From NCBI GenBank assembly GCA_022360735.1, contig JAKSCF010000748.1:1-5304 (forward strand): 5,304 nt of DNA, read 5' to 3'. The notes under the pieces are model-generated. The model searched no databases. It was given only the letters and a program-made list of their open reading frames with translations, and was not told the origin of the DNA. This stretch comes from Clostridia bacterium (lineage in GTDB: Bacteria; Bacillota_A; Clostridia; Peptostreptococcales; JAAYPU01). Within the stretch, counting starts at the first letter, position 1, and every line of letters begins with the position of its first letter. This document shows positions 1-5,205 of this stretch, piece by piece. A program made the translations under genes and the position numbers.

Positions 1-268
1 CCATATTATATTGATTCACTAACTGTATCTCTATATTTATCCGTACCCCGGCAATCGTCCTTGCTTTTATATCCAAAATGCCCTGTTTATCTTCTATACG
101 TTCTTTTTCCAGTTTAGTATTCTCCAGTATTTCAATATCATGAAGTTTATTATCATCCTTAAAATTCAGTATAGCATTCAATAAACTGAGTAAGATGTCC
201 TTATTCTCTTGTCTTCCAAAAATCCGCTGAAATATAAAATCATTTTTAACTTTTAACCTTTTTCTCAT
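1..268 (-). CDS. Rpn-family recombination-promoting nuclease / PD-(D/E)XK transposase-like protein, N-terminal part
   Basis: The first 89 residues are present and the gene continues past the left edge. The start is the ATG at 268, preceded by a strong GAGGTGG ribosome binding site (274-280) five bases upstream. The protein opens with KNDFIFQRIFGRQENKDILLS, followed by LNAIL, ILDIKARTIAG and INIEIQL. This is the typical N-terminus of the Rpn/PDDEXK_2 family (Pfam PF12784), which carries a PD-(D/E)XK nuclease core. The expected catalytic residues are D66 in LDIKA and E80/Q82 in IEIQ, and all are present. E. coli Rpn proteins are DNA endonucleases that promote RecA-independent recombination; many clostridial copies are annotated only as putative transposases, and some act in phage defence. 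The gene has its own promoter and is separated from the upstream operon by a terminator. Whether the full gene is intact cannot be seen. Confidence 0.88.
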   Translation of the reverse strand, partial: MRKRLKVKNDFIFQRIFGRQENKDILLSLLNAILNFKDDNKLHDIEILENTKLEKERIEDKQGILDIKARTIAGVRINIEIQLVNQYNM

Positions 269-286
269 CGGTACCACCTCAGCTTA

Positions 287-292
287 ATTATA
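287..292 (-). promoter_or_regulatory. Extended -10 promoter element for the Rpn-family gene
   Basis: The minus strand reads TGGTATAAT, a perfect -10 hexamer (287-292) with the TGn extension. It lies 18 bases upstream of the start codon at 268, with the ribosome binding site between. No good -35 hexamer is visible at 17 bases, which is common for extended -10 promoters. The short leader would hold little more than the ribosome binding site. Confidence 0.6.
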
Positions 293-354
293 CCATAAAT
301 CGGAACATAATTAAAAGATAATTCCTAAAAAGTGCAGTATCTCCCAGCATTAAA

Positions 355-385
355 ATATAAAAAAACGACACTCTTTTGAATGTCG
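355..385 (-). terminator. Intrinsic terminator after the queuosine-salvage operon
   Basis: On the minus strand CGACATTC pairs with GAGTGTCG (one G-U pair) around an AAAA loop (366-385), followed directly by a run of seven T residues. The single non-Watson-Crick position is a G-U pair only in the minus-strand RNA and a mismatch on the plus strand, which fixes the orientation. It lies about 85 bases beyond the transporter stop codon and isolates that operon from the Rpn-family gene. Confidence 0.85.
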
Positions 386-470
386 CTAATTGTCTAAATT
401 CCGAGCTGTTAATAGTATCATTGTACAATAAGATTACGAAAAATAAATTATACATCTTCATTATAACCTG

Positions 471-1160
471 TCATACGGTTTCACATTTATTTTCATCTCC
501 ATGAAACCTTTTGGCTAAATAGATGAATGGCGTATCAAGCACTGCAACAATAAATTTCATCACATAGCTTGTCACAAAAATCTGTATAACAATCTCAAAA
601 GGCAATACGCCCCAAAAAGCCAGGAAAGTAAATAGGATATTGTCTATCAATTGGCTGACTAACGTGGAAAGATTATTTCTCACCCATAGCTGTTCAGGAT
701 TTTTTTGCTTTAATTTGTCAAAGACCCATACATCATATAATTGGCTGACGGTATATGCAATAATACTGGCAAAGGCAACACGGGGCAAAAAGCCAAATAT
801 CGTTTCAAAGGCACCTTGCGCTATGTCTTCGGCATAAGGGGTAAATAATAAGCAGACCTGCATAATGACCGTCACAATAATAAGTATGAAAATACCGATA
901 TAGACACCTTTCTGGGCTTCTTTTCTTCCGTATTTCTCATTTAAAATATCGGTGGCCAGATAAGACGTTCCGTAAATAATATTGCCTAAAGTGGTTACAA
1001 ACCCAAGCACTTCTATCGTCTTCATCACTTGGATATTGGCGATAATTGCAGCCATCGCGATCCATATATATAATCCTGTTTTCTTAAAAATCCTGTAACT
1101 GATTATGATACCTGTAAAATTTATAACTAATAAAACCAACCACAATATATTATTATTCAT
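471..1160 (-). CDS. yhhQ: YhhQ/VUT-family queuosine precursor transporter
   Basis: A 229-residue polytopic membrane protein of the YhhQ/VUT family (COG1738, Pfam Vut_1). E. coli YhhQ imports preQ0 and preQ1; homologues in other bacteria have shifted to queuine. About six or seven hydrophobic segments are visible, roughly at residues 4-22, 31-50, 55-72, 86-105, 125-147, 165-185 and 190-212. Family-type conserved stretches are TSYLATDILNEKYGRKEA (65-82), WVRNNLSTLVSQLIDN (159-174) and DTPFIYLAKR (209-218). The reading frame is open back to an ATG at 1208, but I choose the ATG at 1160: it has AGGGGAG (1168-1174) at ideal 7-base spacing, and the protein then begins immediately with its first membrane helix. 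This start overlaps the end of the radical-SAM gene by 8 bases, implying co-transcription and probably translational coupling. The likely substrate here is queuine or preQ1; the sequence does not decide which. Confidence 0.9.
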   Translation of the reverse strand: MNNNILWLVLLVINFTGIIISYRIFKKTGLYIWIAMAAIIANIQVMKTIEVLGFVTTLGNIIYGTSYLATDILNEKYGRKEAQKGVYIGIFILIIVTVIMQVCLLFTPYAEDIAQGAFETIFGFLPRVAFASIIAYTVSQLYDVWVFDKLKQKNPEQLWVRNNLSTLVSQLIDNILFTFLAFWGVLPFEIVIQIFVTSYVMKFIVAVLDTPFIYLAKRFHGDENKCETV

Positions 1161-1857
1161 GGACAAGCTCCCCTCTCTCATTTCCAACGCCAAAATCCGT
1201 ATTTTCAATCAGCACGTCAATACCAGGCTTATGCTTTAAATGTTCATATTCTTTTATAAACCAGCTGATGAGTGCATCATCCCTTTGTATCGGCGTAGTA
1301 TTTTCCGTAAAAACATTAATGGTTCCATAATCGAAATATTGCAGCAGCAAGGCAATATCTTTACTAATCATTTCTTTTGTCTGCCCTTTGATTCCCACCA
1401 TGAGGCAAACCGAATCAAAGTATTTTTTAACCTCCGCGGCATCTTTAAAATAAGCATTTTTATTTAAATAATTGTTTCTAAAGTCATTATCAAAAGTTTC
1501 AACACCTATTTTAAAGATAACCGGTATTCCAAAAAAGCTTCTGATTTCTTCCAATCTATGTCTGTAATGCCAATGACTTTCCAAATAAAGCTTTTTAATA
1601 TGTCCGGCTGTCACAACCTCTTTCACCGCCATTAAGCTCTCATGAGGCAATTCAAAACAGCTCCCCGAATTGATCACTTCCAGCGCACCTTTTTCACCGG
1701 TAATTTTTTTAAGTACTGCTACATTCAATGAATTGATCTCTTCTATATTGACAGCGTTATCTTCAATATAGTCGCAAAAGCTACATTGACCCCAAAAGCA
1801 AGGTTTACTTTTCAACAGCACTATTTCTCTGTTATGCAATACACTATAACGATTCAT
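1153..1857 (-). CDS. queL: Small radical-SAM protein, probable queuine lyase (QueL-type)
   Basis: A 234-residue protein starting at the ATG at 1857 (AGGCAGGTG just upstream). Near the N-terminus C20-FWGQ-C25-SF-C28 forms a CX4CX2C cluster that should bind the [4Fe-4S] centre. The classical radical-SAM spacing is CX3CX2C, so this is one residue longer, but the C-x-F-C ending with an aromatic next to the last cysteine is typical. Further SAM-barrel-like strands are LEVINSGSCFELP (59-71), KKLYLESHWH (88-97), IFKIGVETFD (114-123) and CLMVGIKGQT (151-160). No QueE-type motif is present. It overlaps the YhhQ-type transporter gene and sits behind a probable preQ1 riboswitch, so a role in queuosine salvage is strongly suggested. 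QueL enzymes of gut Clostridia are a separate radical-SAM subgroup that cleaves queuine to preQ1. The QueL name is an inference from context and general resemblance; the radical-SAM call is firmer. Confidence 0.68.
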   Translation of the reverse strand: MNRYSVLHNREIVLLKSKPCFWGQCSFCDYIEDNAVNIEEINSLNVAVLKKITGEKGALEVINSGSCFELPHESLMAVKEVVTAGHIKKLYLESHWHYRHRLEEIRSFFGIPVIFKIGVETFDNDFRNNYLNKNAYFKDAAEVKKYFDSVCLMVGIKGQTKEMISKDIALLLQYFDYGTINVFTENTTPIQRDDALISWFIKEYEHLKHKPGIDVLIENTDFGVGNERGELVHE

Positions 1858-1921
1858 CTTACACCTGCCTCAACACAAGGATAGAAAATTGCTTCATCCC
1901 ATATTATTTTTTAAAAGCAAT

Positions 1922-1944
1922 AAAAAAGGACAGTCACCTGTCCC
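1922..1944 (-). terminator. Second leader terminator (T2) of the queL-yhhQ operon
   Basis: In the minus-strand RNA GGACAG (1943-1938) pairs with CTGTCC (1933-1928) around a GTGA tetraloop of the GNRA class, followed by six T residues (1927-1922). It lies 65 bases before the start codon, so it would stop the transcript before queL. Its 5' arm can pair instead with CCTGTC at 2003-1998, the 3' arm of the upstream aptamer stem, which makes it a switchable attenuator rather than a simple end of transcript. Confidence 0.72.
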
Positions 1945-1970
1945 AAAACAAAAACCGTCAAAAAGACGGT
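1945..1970 (-). terminator. First leader terminator (T1) of the queL-yhhQ operon
   Basis: ACCGTC (1970-1965) pairs with GACGGT (1959-1954) around TTTTT, followed by TTTTGTTTT. The alternative partner is AGGACG at 1984-1979, which overlaps the 3' end of the aptamer and can form six pairs (one G-U) with CGTCTT at 1968-1963, disrupting this hairpin. Ligand binding that traps the AGG in the aptamer would therefore favour termination. Confidence 0.7.
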
Positions 1971-1980
1971 AGTACGCGCG

Positions 1981-2021
1981 TCCTAGTTTTGTTTAGTGAC
2001 AGGATGGATTTCGAACTGTCA
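1981..2021 (-). promoter_or_regulatory. Probable preQ1-I riboswitch aptamer
   Basis: Read on the minus strand, TGACAG (2021-2016) pairs with CTGTCA (2002-1997) as P1. The 13-base loop starts TTC and ends ATC, and an A-rich single strand follows, ending AACAAAACTAGGA (1993-1981). This matches the layout of class I preQ1 aptamers: a short P1, a loop opening with U and closing with the C that pairs with preQ1, then an A-rich tail ending in C(A/U)A(A)GG that folds back as a pseudoknot. The tail is close to the ACAAAACAAGG of the Thermoanaerobacter tengcongensis aptamer and the AAACUAAGGA of the B. subtilis queC leader. P2 is weaker than usual: I see a G29-C55-type closing pair and possible C-G pairs, but not a full helix. 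The downstream queuosine genes support the call independently. Confidence 0.75.
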
Positions 2022-2044
2022 TATTTACTTGTCCTGTATAGGAT

Positions 2045-2075
2045 ATTATATTTTAATCAAAAAATCAAGTACCAA
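2045..2075 (-). promoter_or_regulatory. Promoter of the queL-yhhQ operon
   Basis: A perfect TATAAT (2050-2045) lies about 24 bases before the aptamer, placing the transcript start near 2038 and giving a leader of about 180 bases. The best -35 match is TTGGTA (2075-2070) at a long 19-base spacing, so the -35 assignment is weak; a closer TTGATT is too near at 12 bases. Confidence 0.6.
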
Positions 2076-2111
2076 TTGATGATTTAAAAGCTGAACAAAA
2101 CACTAAAGATG

Positions 2112-2133
2112 CACCTACAAGCATTTGCAGGTG
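2112..2133 (-). repeat. Nine-pair hairpin of unknown role
   Basis: CACCTGCAA and TTGTAGGTG pair across an ATGC loop. One position is a G-U pair in the minus-strand RNA but an A-C mismatch on the plus strand, suggesting a minus-strand RNA structure. No good T-run follows, so a terminator call is not supported. It sits between the decayed reading frame and the queL promoter. Confidence 0.4.
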
Positions 2134-2142
2134 TATTTCACC

Positions 2143-2394
2143 CTATCTAATACATCTTCCTGCAATCTCAGTGCACTTCTGCGCCAATCTCAACGCATCA
2201 CCAGACCTCCTCAAGTGGGCCACTTCCCTCTCACTTAAAAAATCTCAGCATGCTTATCCCTTAATTGTCGTTCCACGAACTGGGCGAACAACCGCAAATC
2301 CCCCTGTGCCGCCTTGATGCTCCTTTCTTGTTAATCCTTTGTTTCTGCAAATCATTTTGTACCTTCTTAGAAGTCTTAAATTTTCTGCATTCAT
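2143..2394 (-). pseudogene. Decayed small gene with two frameshifts, family unknown
   Basis: An AGGAAGG site (2404-2410) precedes an ATG at 2394 that opens MNAENLRLLRRYKMICRNKGLTRKE, but this frame then loses coding character. A one-base shift gives SIKAAQGDLRLFAQFVERQ and on through RDKHAEIF to a stop at a run of T residues. A second shift gives LSEREVAHLRRSGDALRLAQ followed by KCTEIAGRCIR and a stop at 2143. The three pieces join into a plausible protein of about 85 residues rich in helix-forming residues. The AAQGDLRLF stretch faintly resembles the AxxGDxRA pattern of DUF5681-type phage or plasmid proteins, which is only a hint. No single intact frame spans the region. It could also be ordinary intergenic DNA; the argument is the continuity of protein-like composition across frames. 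Confidence 0.35.
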
Positions 2395-2422
2395 TGCTAT
2401 TATCCTTCCTAAATTTTGTGTT

Positions 2423-2452
2423 AAAAAAAGACACCCGGGTTCCAGGATGTCT
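2423..2452 (-). terminator. Strong intrinsic terminator after the polymerase operon
   Basis: On the minus strand AGACATCC pairs with GGGTGTCT (one G-U), and the stem can extend inward past one mismatch (TGG with CCC) to an AAC loop. Seven T residues follow (2429-2423). It lies about 60 bases past the stop of the small membrane protein gene and is the natural end of the three-gene operon. Confidence 0.88.
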
Positions 2453-2513
2453 CTGTGTACAGTACATATTATTAAGTCAACTAAAAATTCCTATTTTCAC
2501 ACACAGGAAATAG

Positions 2514-2759
2514 TTATTGCAAAATTTTCTCCATATCACTTTCATCTTCAATGTGAATTATAAGACCGCCAAATTTTTTTGCGCAACTATTATATATTAG
2601 TCCAGCTAACATACTAAAAAGACCATAAAGCGGTATCATGAGCACTGACATTATAATGTATGGAATGCCTATGAACAATGCTTGCTCAGTTTGCATAATA
2701 ATAGCAATTAGGGTTAGTATTATACCTATTAATAGACATATCGCCATCGGTATAATCAT
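2514..2759 (-). CDS. Small hypothetical membrane protein
   Basis: An 81-residue protein that I cannot assign to a characterised family. Residues 4-22 (PMAICLLIGIILTLIAIIM) form one clear membrane helix; a second hydrophobic stretch covers about 28-56, broken by prolines. The C-terminal part AGLIYNSCAKKFGGLIIHIED resembles the ending of small transmembrane proteins of the DUF3566-like type, where GxIYNxxAKxxGGIxIxIE follows the last helix; this is a resemblance only. Its ATG at 2759 overlaps the TGA of the upstream gene in an ATGA junction, and there is no clear ribosome binding site of its own, so it is probably translated by coupling. As the last gene before the operon terminator it should be induced together with the DNA polymerase after DNA damage. 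A role at the membrane during the SOS response is possible but unproven. Confidence 0.75.
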   Translation of the reverse strand: MIIPMAICLLIGIILTLIAIIMQTEQALFIGIPYIIMSVLMIPLYGLFSMLAGLIYNSCAKKFGGLIIHIEDESDMEKILQ

Positions 2760-3019
2760 ATTTTATAAAGATACCATTTACAGGCGTTTATCTCGTATTT
2801 CAACTCATACCTTTTTTCAATGCCATCTATCGCACTTTGACAGGCGTACACAAACATCCTATTGCCTGCTAATCTTTCTTCTTTTATAGTGATAATCTCA
2901 TTTATTTTTACCACTACATATGTACCGTCTTCTTTTAAAAATTTAAATTTTACCGGAGCAGGCCGAGCATTTTCTGCGAATACTGCAATCACTTGTATCT
3001 GTTTCATTACTACTTTCAT
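2756..3019 (-). CDS. Conserved hypothetical protein encoded downstream of the Y-family polymerase
   Basis: An 87-residue soluble protein if started at the ATG at 3019, which lies 9 bases from AGGAG (3029-3033); that AGGAG overlaps the polymerase stop codon. A TTG at 3028 is too close to it, and an ATG at 3007 giving MKQIQVIAVF is a credible alternative start. The protein has no signal peptide or membrane segment. It looks like a compact mostly-beta fold: PVKFKFLKEDGTYVVVKINEIITIKEE, then MFVYACQSAIDGIEKRYELKYE and CKWYLYKI. From memory, short proteins of this look often sit next to DinB/UmuC-like polymerase genes in Clostridia, but no biochemical function is known to me. Its tight spacing behind the polymerase gene and 3-base overlap with the next gene indicate one SOS-controlled operon, so a helper of lesion bypass is a reasonable hypothesis. 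Confidence 0.8.
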   Translation of the reverse strand: MKVVMKQIQVIAVFAENARPAPVKFKFLKEDGTYVVVKINEIITIKEERLAGNRMFVYACQSAIDGIEKRYELKYEINACKWYLYKI

Positions 3020-3031
3020 CCATAACAACTC

Positions 3032-4288
3032 CTACAATAAACTTGTCATCACCGGATATTCATCAATTATTCCACCCGTCAATGGAGACACCCCCGAATT
3101 TACAAACCCCGCTCTAATTACTGACTTTGCACCATACCTTAACCGTATATTGTCAATTGTTTTATCTAATTCTCTTTTCTTTTCACAATTAGAATTGTCG
3201 AATATTGACATTTGGTAAAAATCATTACCACACAACTCCGACAAACGTACTCCTAAGTGCCTGATTGGTTGGCCCTTCCATGCTTCATCAAACAATTGGC
3301 ATACATCATGGAAAATTTCATTCGTATAATCAGTTGGTGCATCACGTTTCCTTTGATGGGAATAGCGTAAAAGCTCGCTTGTCCTAATTGATACTGATAT
3401 CAACCGCGCACTAAAATTAGAAGCTCGCAGTCTCATAGATGCAGTTTCTACTAATGACAATAGAATCATGTGGGCAGTCTTTCGGTCATACACATCAAAT
3501 GCAATTGTAGTGGAATTACTTATCCCCTTAACAGGAATAGTCGTGTTTTTTGTAACAGGGGACGCTTCAATGCCATTTGCATAGTTCCAAACTAAAGTAC
3601 CATGACTTTTTAAATAGTAATGAATTAATTTAGGGTTAAAGTTTGCCAGGTCACCTATTGTTCGAATACCACGAGCCCGCAGTTTAGGCGCTATTCTGGA
3701 ACCTACCATATATAGCTCTTCGATATCCATAGGCCACATTTTTATCGGTATCTCTTCAGGGAAAAGTGTAAGTACCTTGTCGGGTTTTTCAAGCTCTCCC
3801 GCCATTTTTGCTAAAAGTTTGTTATTAGAAATCCCCACATTTACAGTAAATCCCAGCTCTCTGCAAATGCGGTCTTTAATTTCATATGCCGCCTCAACCG
3901 GGTCCCCGAAATGGCACTCCATATTCGTATAATCCAAAAAACATTCATCTACAGAAATTCGTTGAACACAAGGGGAATATTGTCCTAGAATTTCCAACAT
4001 TGCATTACTGCACTGCATGTATATTTCATAGCAAGGTGGTACTACTTTTAGATTAGGACATTTCTTTCTTGCTTCAAACAACGATTCTCCTGTTTTAATT
4101 TTGTATTTTTTTGCCGACAATGATTTTGCCAATACAATACCATGTCTGCTTGCTTCATCCCCGCCAACAACACAAGGAACTTCCCTAAGATCAATAGCTT
4201 CCCCATGCTGCAATCGCCAAGTGGCTTCCCAGGATAAATAAGCTGAGTTTACATCTACATGAAAAATAATTCTTTTGCCTTCCATCAT
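3032..4288 (-). CDS. dinB: Y-family translesion DNA polymerase (DinB/UmuC type)
   Basis: A 418-residue error-prone polymerase that copies past damaged bases. The start is the first ATG of an ATGATG pair at 4288, 6 bases after GGAGGTG (4295-4301); the open frame runs 22 codons further, but across the promoter. Palm and fingers occupy about residues 5-165: FHVDVNSAYLSWEA (9-22) holds catalytic D12 and the likely steric gate Y17, and RISVDECFLDYT (110-121) holds the catalytic pair D114-E115. NVGISNNKLLAKMAGELEKP (150-169) is the conserved palm-thumb stretch. A helix-hairpin-helix-like thumb lies near 190-217, and the little-finger domain near 245-352. QMSIF (359-363) is a good beta-clamp binding motif of the Qxx(L/I)F type. 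All key residues are intact. The VDVNSAYLSW opening is closer to Gram-positive UmuC/UvrX-like members than to classical DNA polymerase IV (DMDAFFASVE), so the gene symbol is approximate. Confidence 0.93.
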   Translation of the reverse strand: MMEGKRIIFHVDVNSAYLSWEATWRLQHGEAIDLREVPCVVGGDEASRHGIVLAKSLSAKKYKIKTGESLFEARKKCPNLKVVPPCYEIYMQCSNAMLEILGQYSPCVQRISVDECFLDYTNMECHFGDPVEAAYEIKDRICRELGFTVNVGISNNKLLAKMAGELEKPDKVLTLFPEEIPIKMWPMDIEELYMVGSRIAPKLRARGIRTIGDLANFNPKLIHYYLKSHGTLVWNYANGIEASPVTKNTTIPVKGISNSTTIAFDVYDRKTAHMILLSLVETASMRLRASNFSARLISVSIRTSELLRYSHQRKRDAPTDYTNEIFHDVCQLFDEAWKGQPIRHLGVRLSELCGNDFYQMSIFDNSNCEKKRELDKTIDNIRLRYGAKSVIRAGFVNSGVSPLTGGIIDEYPVMTSLL

Positions 4289-4309
4289 TATCCACACCTC
4301 CGTATATAT

Positions 4310-4338
4310 ATTATATACGAACATATGTTCTGTGTAAA
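4310..4338 (-). promoter_or_regulatory. SigA-type promoter of the polymerase operon
   Basis: TTTACA (4338-4333) and a perfect TATAAT (4315-4310) stand exactly 17 bases apart on the minus strand. Transcription would begin near 4303, leaving a very short leader that starts almost at the ribosome binding site. The LexA palindrome lies wholly within the spacer. Confidence 0.85.
4319..4330. promoter_or_regulatory. LexA (DinR) SOS box
   Basis: GAACATATGTTC is a perfect 12-bp palindrome matching the Gram-positive LexA/DinR site GAAC-N4-GTTC, with the preferred C on its left flank. It fills most of the spacer between the -35 and -10 elements, so bound LexA would exclude RNA polymerase. The polymerase gene and the two small genes behind it should be released when LexA is cleaved after DNA damage. 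Confidence 0.93.
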
Positions 4339-4634
4339 GAGAAAAAATATACAAAATTTTTTCGAAAATTTTATTACTATAATATTGTTGTCCGCTAACT
4401 ACCTTAAATTATCCTTAAACAAAGAGAAGCTCCCAATTTCCCGAGAGCATCTACGCAGAATTATCGTTTAATATGACAAATTACTTTCTCTTGCCATTTT
4501 ATTTATTTGTAATCCGGCAACTTTCATGGTTTCATAAGATCATTTTGACTATTTTATGAATTTATCAACTTAATTACGCCTTATATTAAATGTTTTGCCA
4601 ACATATATTAATCATTGAACACAAGCAAATTAAA
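4339..4634. other. AT-rich intergenic stretch
   Basis: Apart from the probable terminator at 4415-4452, I see no gene here. A 7-bp inverted repeat (TTCATAA at 4531-4537, TTATGAA at 4554-4560) is weak and without a T-run. A 70-codon plus-strand frame from 4259 runs across the LexA box and promoter and has no protein-like character. Confidence 0.6.
4415..4452 (-). terminator. Probable terminator of the 166-residue membrane protein gene
   Basis: The minus strand reads AGAtGCTCTC, an 8-base loop, then GGGAGCtTCT: nine pairs around one T-T mismatch, with one G-U. TCTTTGTTT follows, a broken T-run, so strength is uncertain. It lies about 185 bases beyond the stop at 4635 and about 80 bases before the polymerase promoter, the right place to separate the two units. 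Confidence 0.55.
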
Positions 4635-5135
4635 TTAGTTTTCTTCCAGTTTATAGTCTTTCATAAGTTGATATTGCCCATTTAGTGCATTGAAAAAATA
4701 GAAGTCAATATTATTGTTTTTTTGAACACCTATTAAATATCCTTTATCAATAAAGTAATTTAATTTTTGTGTAGCCTTTATTTTCTTGATTTCAACATCA
4801 ATTACCCTTACACTTTCATACTCTCTTGATAAATTATTCACTACTAGATCCCTTGCTTTCTTATATGAATATCTAGGTGACTGGTGATAAGTTATCAAGC
4901 ATAATCCTATAAATAGAGATACACTTACTAGTATGGTAATCATTTTATTAAGTGAACTCCTATTTAGCATTATTACATTAACATAAATCATAAAACATGC
5001 CGTAAAAATTGAAATTGTTAATATTTCCGAGTTTATTCCTCCACAGTGATAGCTAATAACACTGTTAACTACTACTATAACAATAAATAAGACAATCATT
5101 AAATAACTATTTATCTTAAAAAATCTATTAAACAT
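4635..5135 (-). CDS. Hypothetical protein with three membrane segments and an external C-terminal domain
   Basis: A 166-residue protein that I do not recognise. The start is the ATG at 5135, with AAGGAG (5148-5153) 12 bases upstream, rather far but the only good site. Membrane segments lie at about residues 10-30, 37-57 and 65-83. The positively charged N-terminus (MFNRFFK) and the loop NRSSLNK between segments 2 and 3 place both inside, so the C-terminal 83 residues should be outside the cell. That domain begins SYKKARDLVVNNL and ends with short strands such as KGYLIGVQKNN, NIDFYFFNALNG and QYQLMKDY, a pattern loosely like PepSY or other small alpha-beta extracytoplasmic domains. The NIDFYFFN-x-x-NGQY strand pair is the most distinctive part. 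It stands alone, between its own likely terminator and a large inverted repeat upstream. The gene and its surroundings look more AT-rich than the rest of the window. Confidence 0.75.
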   Translation of the reverse strand: MFNRFFKINSYLMIVLFIVIVVVNSVISYHCGGINSEILTISIFTACFMIYVNVIMLNRSSLNKMITILVSVSLFIGLCLITYHQSPRYSYKKARDLVVNNLSREYESVRVIDVEIKKIKATQKLNYFIDKGYLIGVQKNNNIDFYFFNALNGQYQLMKDYKLEEN

Positions 5136-5205
5136 TTAGTAATTATTCTCCTTTATAGTATGCTAGCTTAATAATATTATCATTAAACACTGCATGTATA
5201 AATAA

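Larger units (their letters stand above)
1858..2513. other. Long intergenic stretch with regulatory leader and gene remnant
   Basis: This stretch of about 650 bases has no intact gene. From right to left it holds the terminator of the polymerase operon (2423-2452), a decayed minus-strand frame (2394-2143), a 9-pair hairpin (2112-2133), the queL promoter (2045-2075), the probable preQ1 aptamer (1981-2021) and two leader terminators (1922-1970). The open frames seen on either strand here, such as 68 codons on the minus strand from 2467 and 74 or 82 codons on the plus strand, cross the terminator and lack credible ribosome binding sites. Confidence 0.7.

Noticed and set aside
640..1467. Plus-strand frames at 640-837 and 1240-1467
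   Set aside because: They are antisense shadows of the transporter and radical-SAM genes.
1153..1857. Radical-SAM gene as QueE (7-carboxy-7-deazaguanine synthase)
   Set aside because: QueE N-terminal motifs and its cysteine context (GCNLxCxWCDT) are absent, and the cluster motif here is CX4CX2C.
1926..2005. The outer inverted repeat (CCTGTC plus A-rich arm against its complement) could be a miniature transposable element
   Set aside because: No target-site duplication or second copy is visible in the window, and the position between a promoter and queuosine genes is explained by a switching leader.
2003..2020. GACAGTTCGAAATCC resembles the T-arm of a tRNA
   Set aside because: No acceptor, D or anticodon arms can be folded around it, and the stem and tail fit a preQ1-I aptamer much better.
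2261..2467. 68-codon minus-strand frame (MYCTQRHPG...)
   Set aside because: It reads through the operon terminator hairpin and its T-run, has no ribosome binding site, and its composition is not protein-like.
2943..3023. 26-codon frame beginning with an ATG at 3023, well spaced from AGGAG
   Set aside because: It is short and low in protein character, and it lies out of frame inside the conserved 87-residue gene that uses the same ribosome binding site.
2265..3218. Plus-strand frames at 2265-2513, 2339-2563, 2638-2889 and 2862-3218
   Set aside because: They are opposite real minus-strand genes or the terminator and have no credible ribosome binding sites or recognisable motifs.
4378..4383. 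Plus-strand TATAAT that could be a promoter
   Set aside because: No -35 element at a suitable distance and no plus-strand gene downstream.
4259..4471. Plus-strand frame of 70 codons
   Set aside because: It covers the polymerase promoter, LexA box and a terminator, with no protein-like features.
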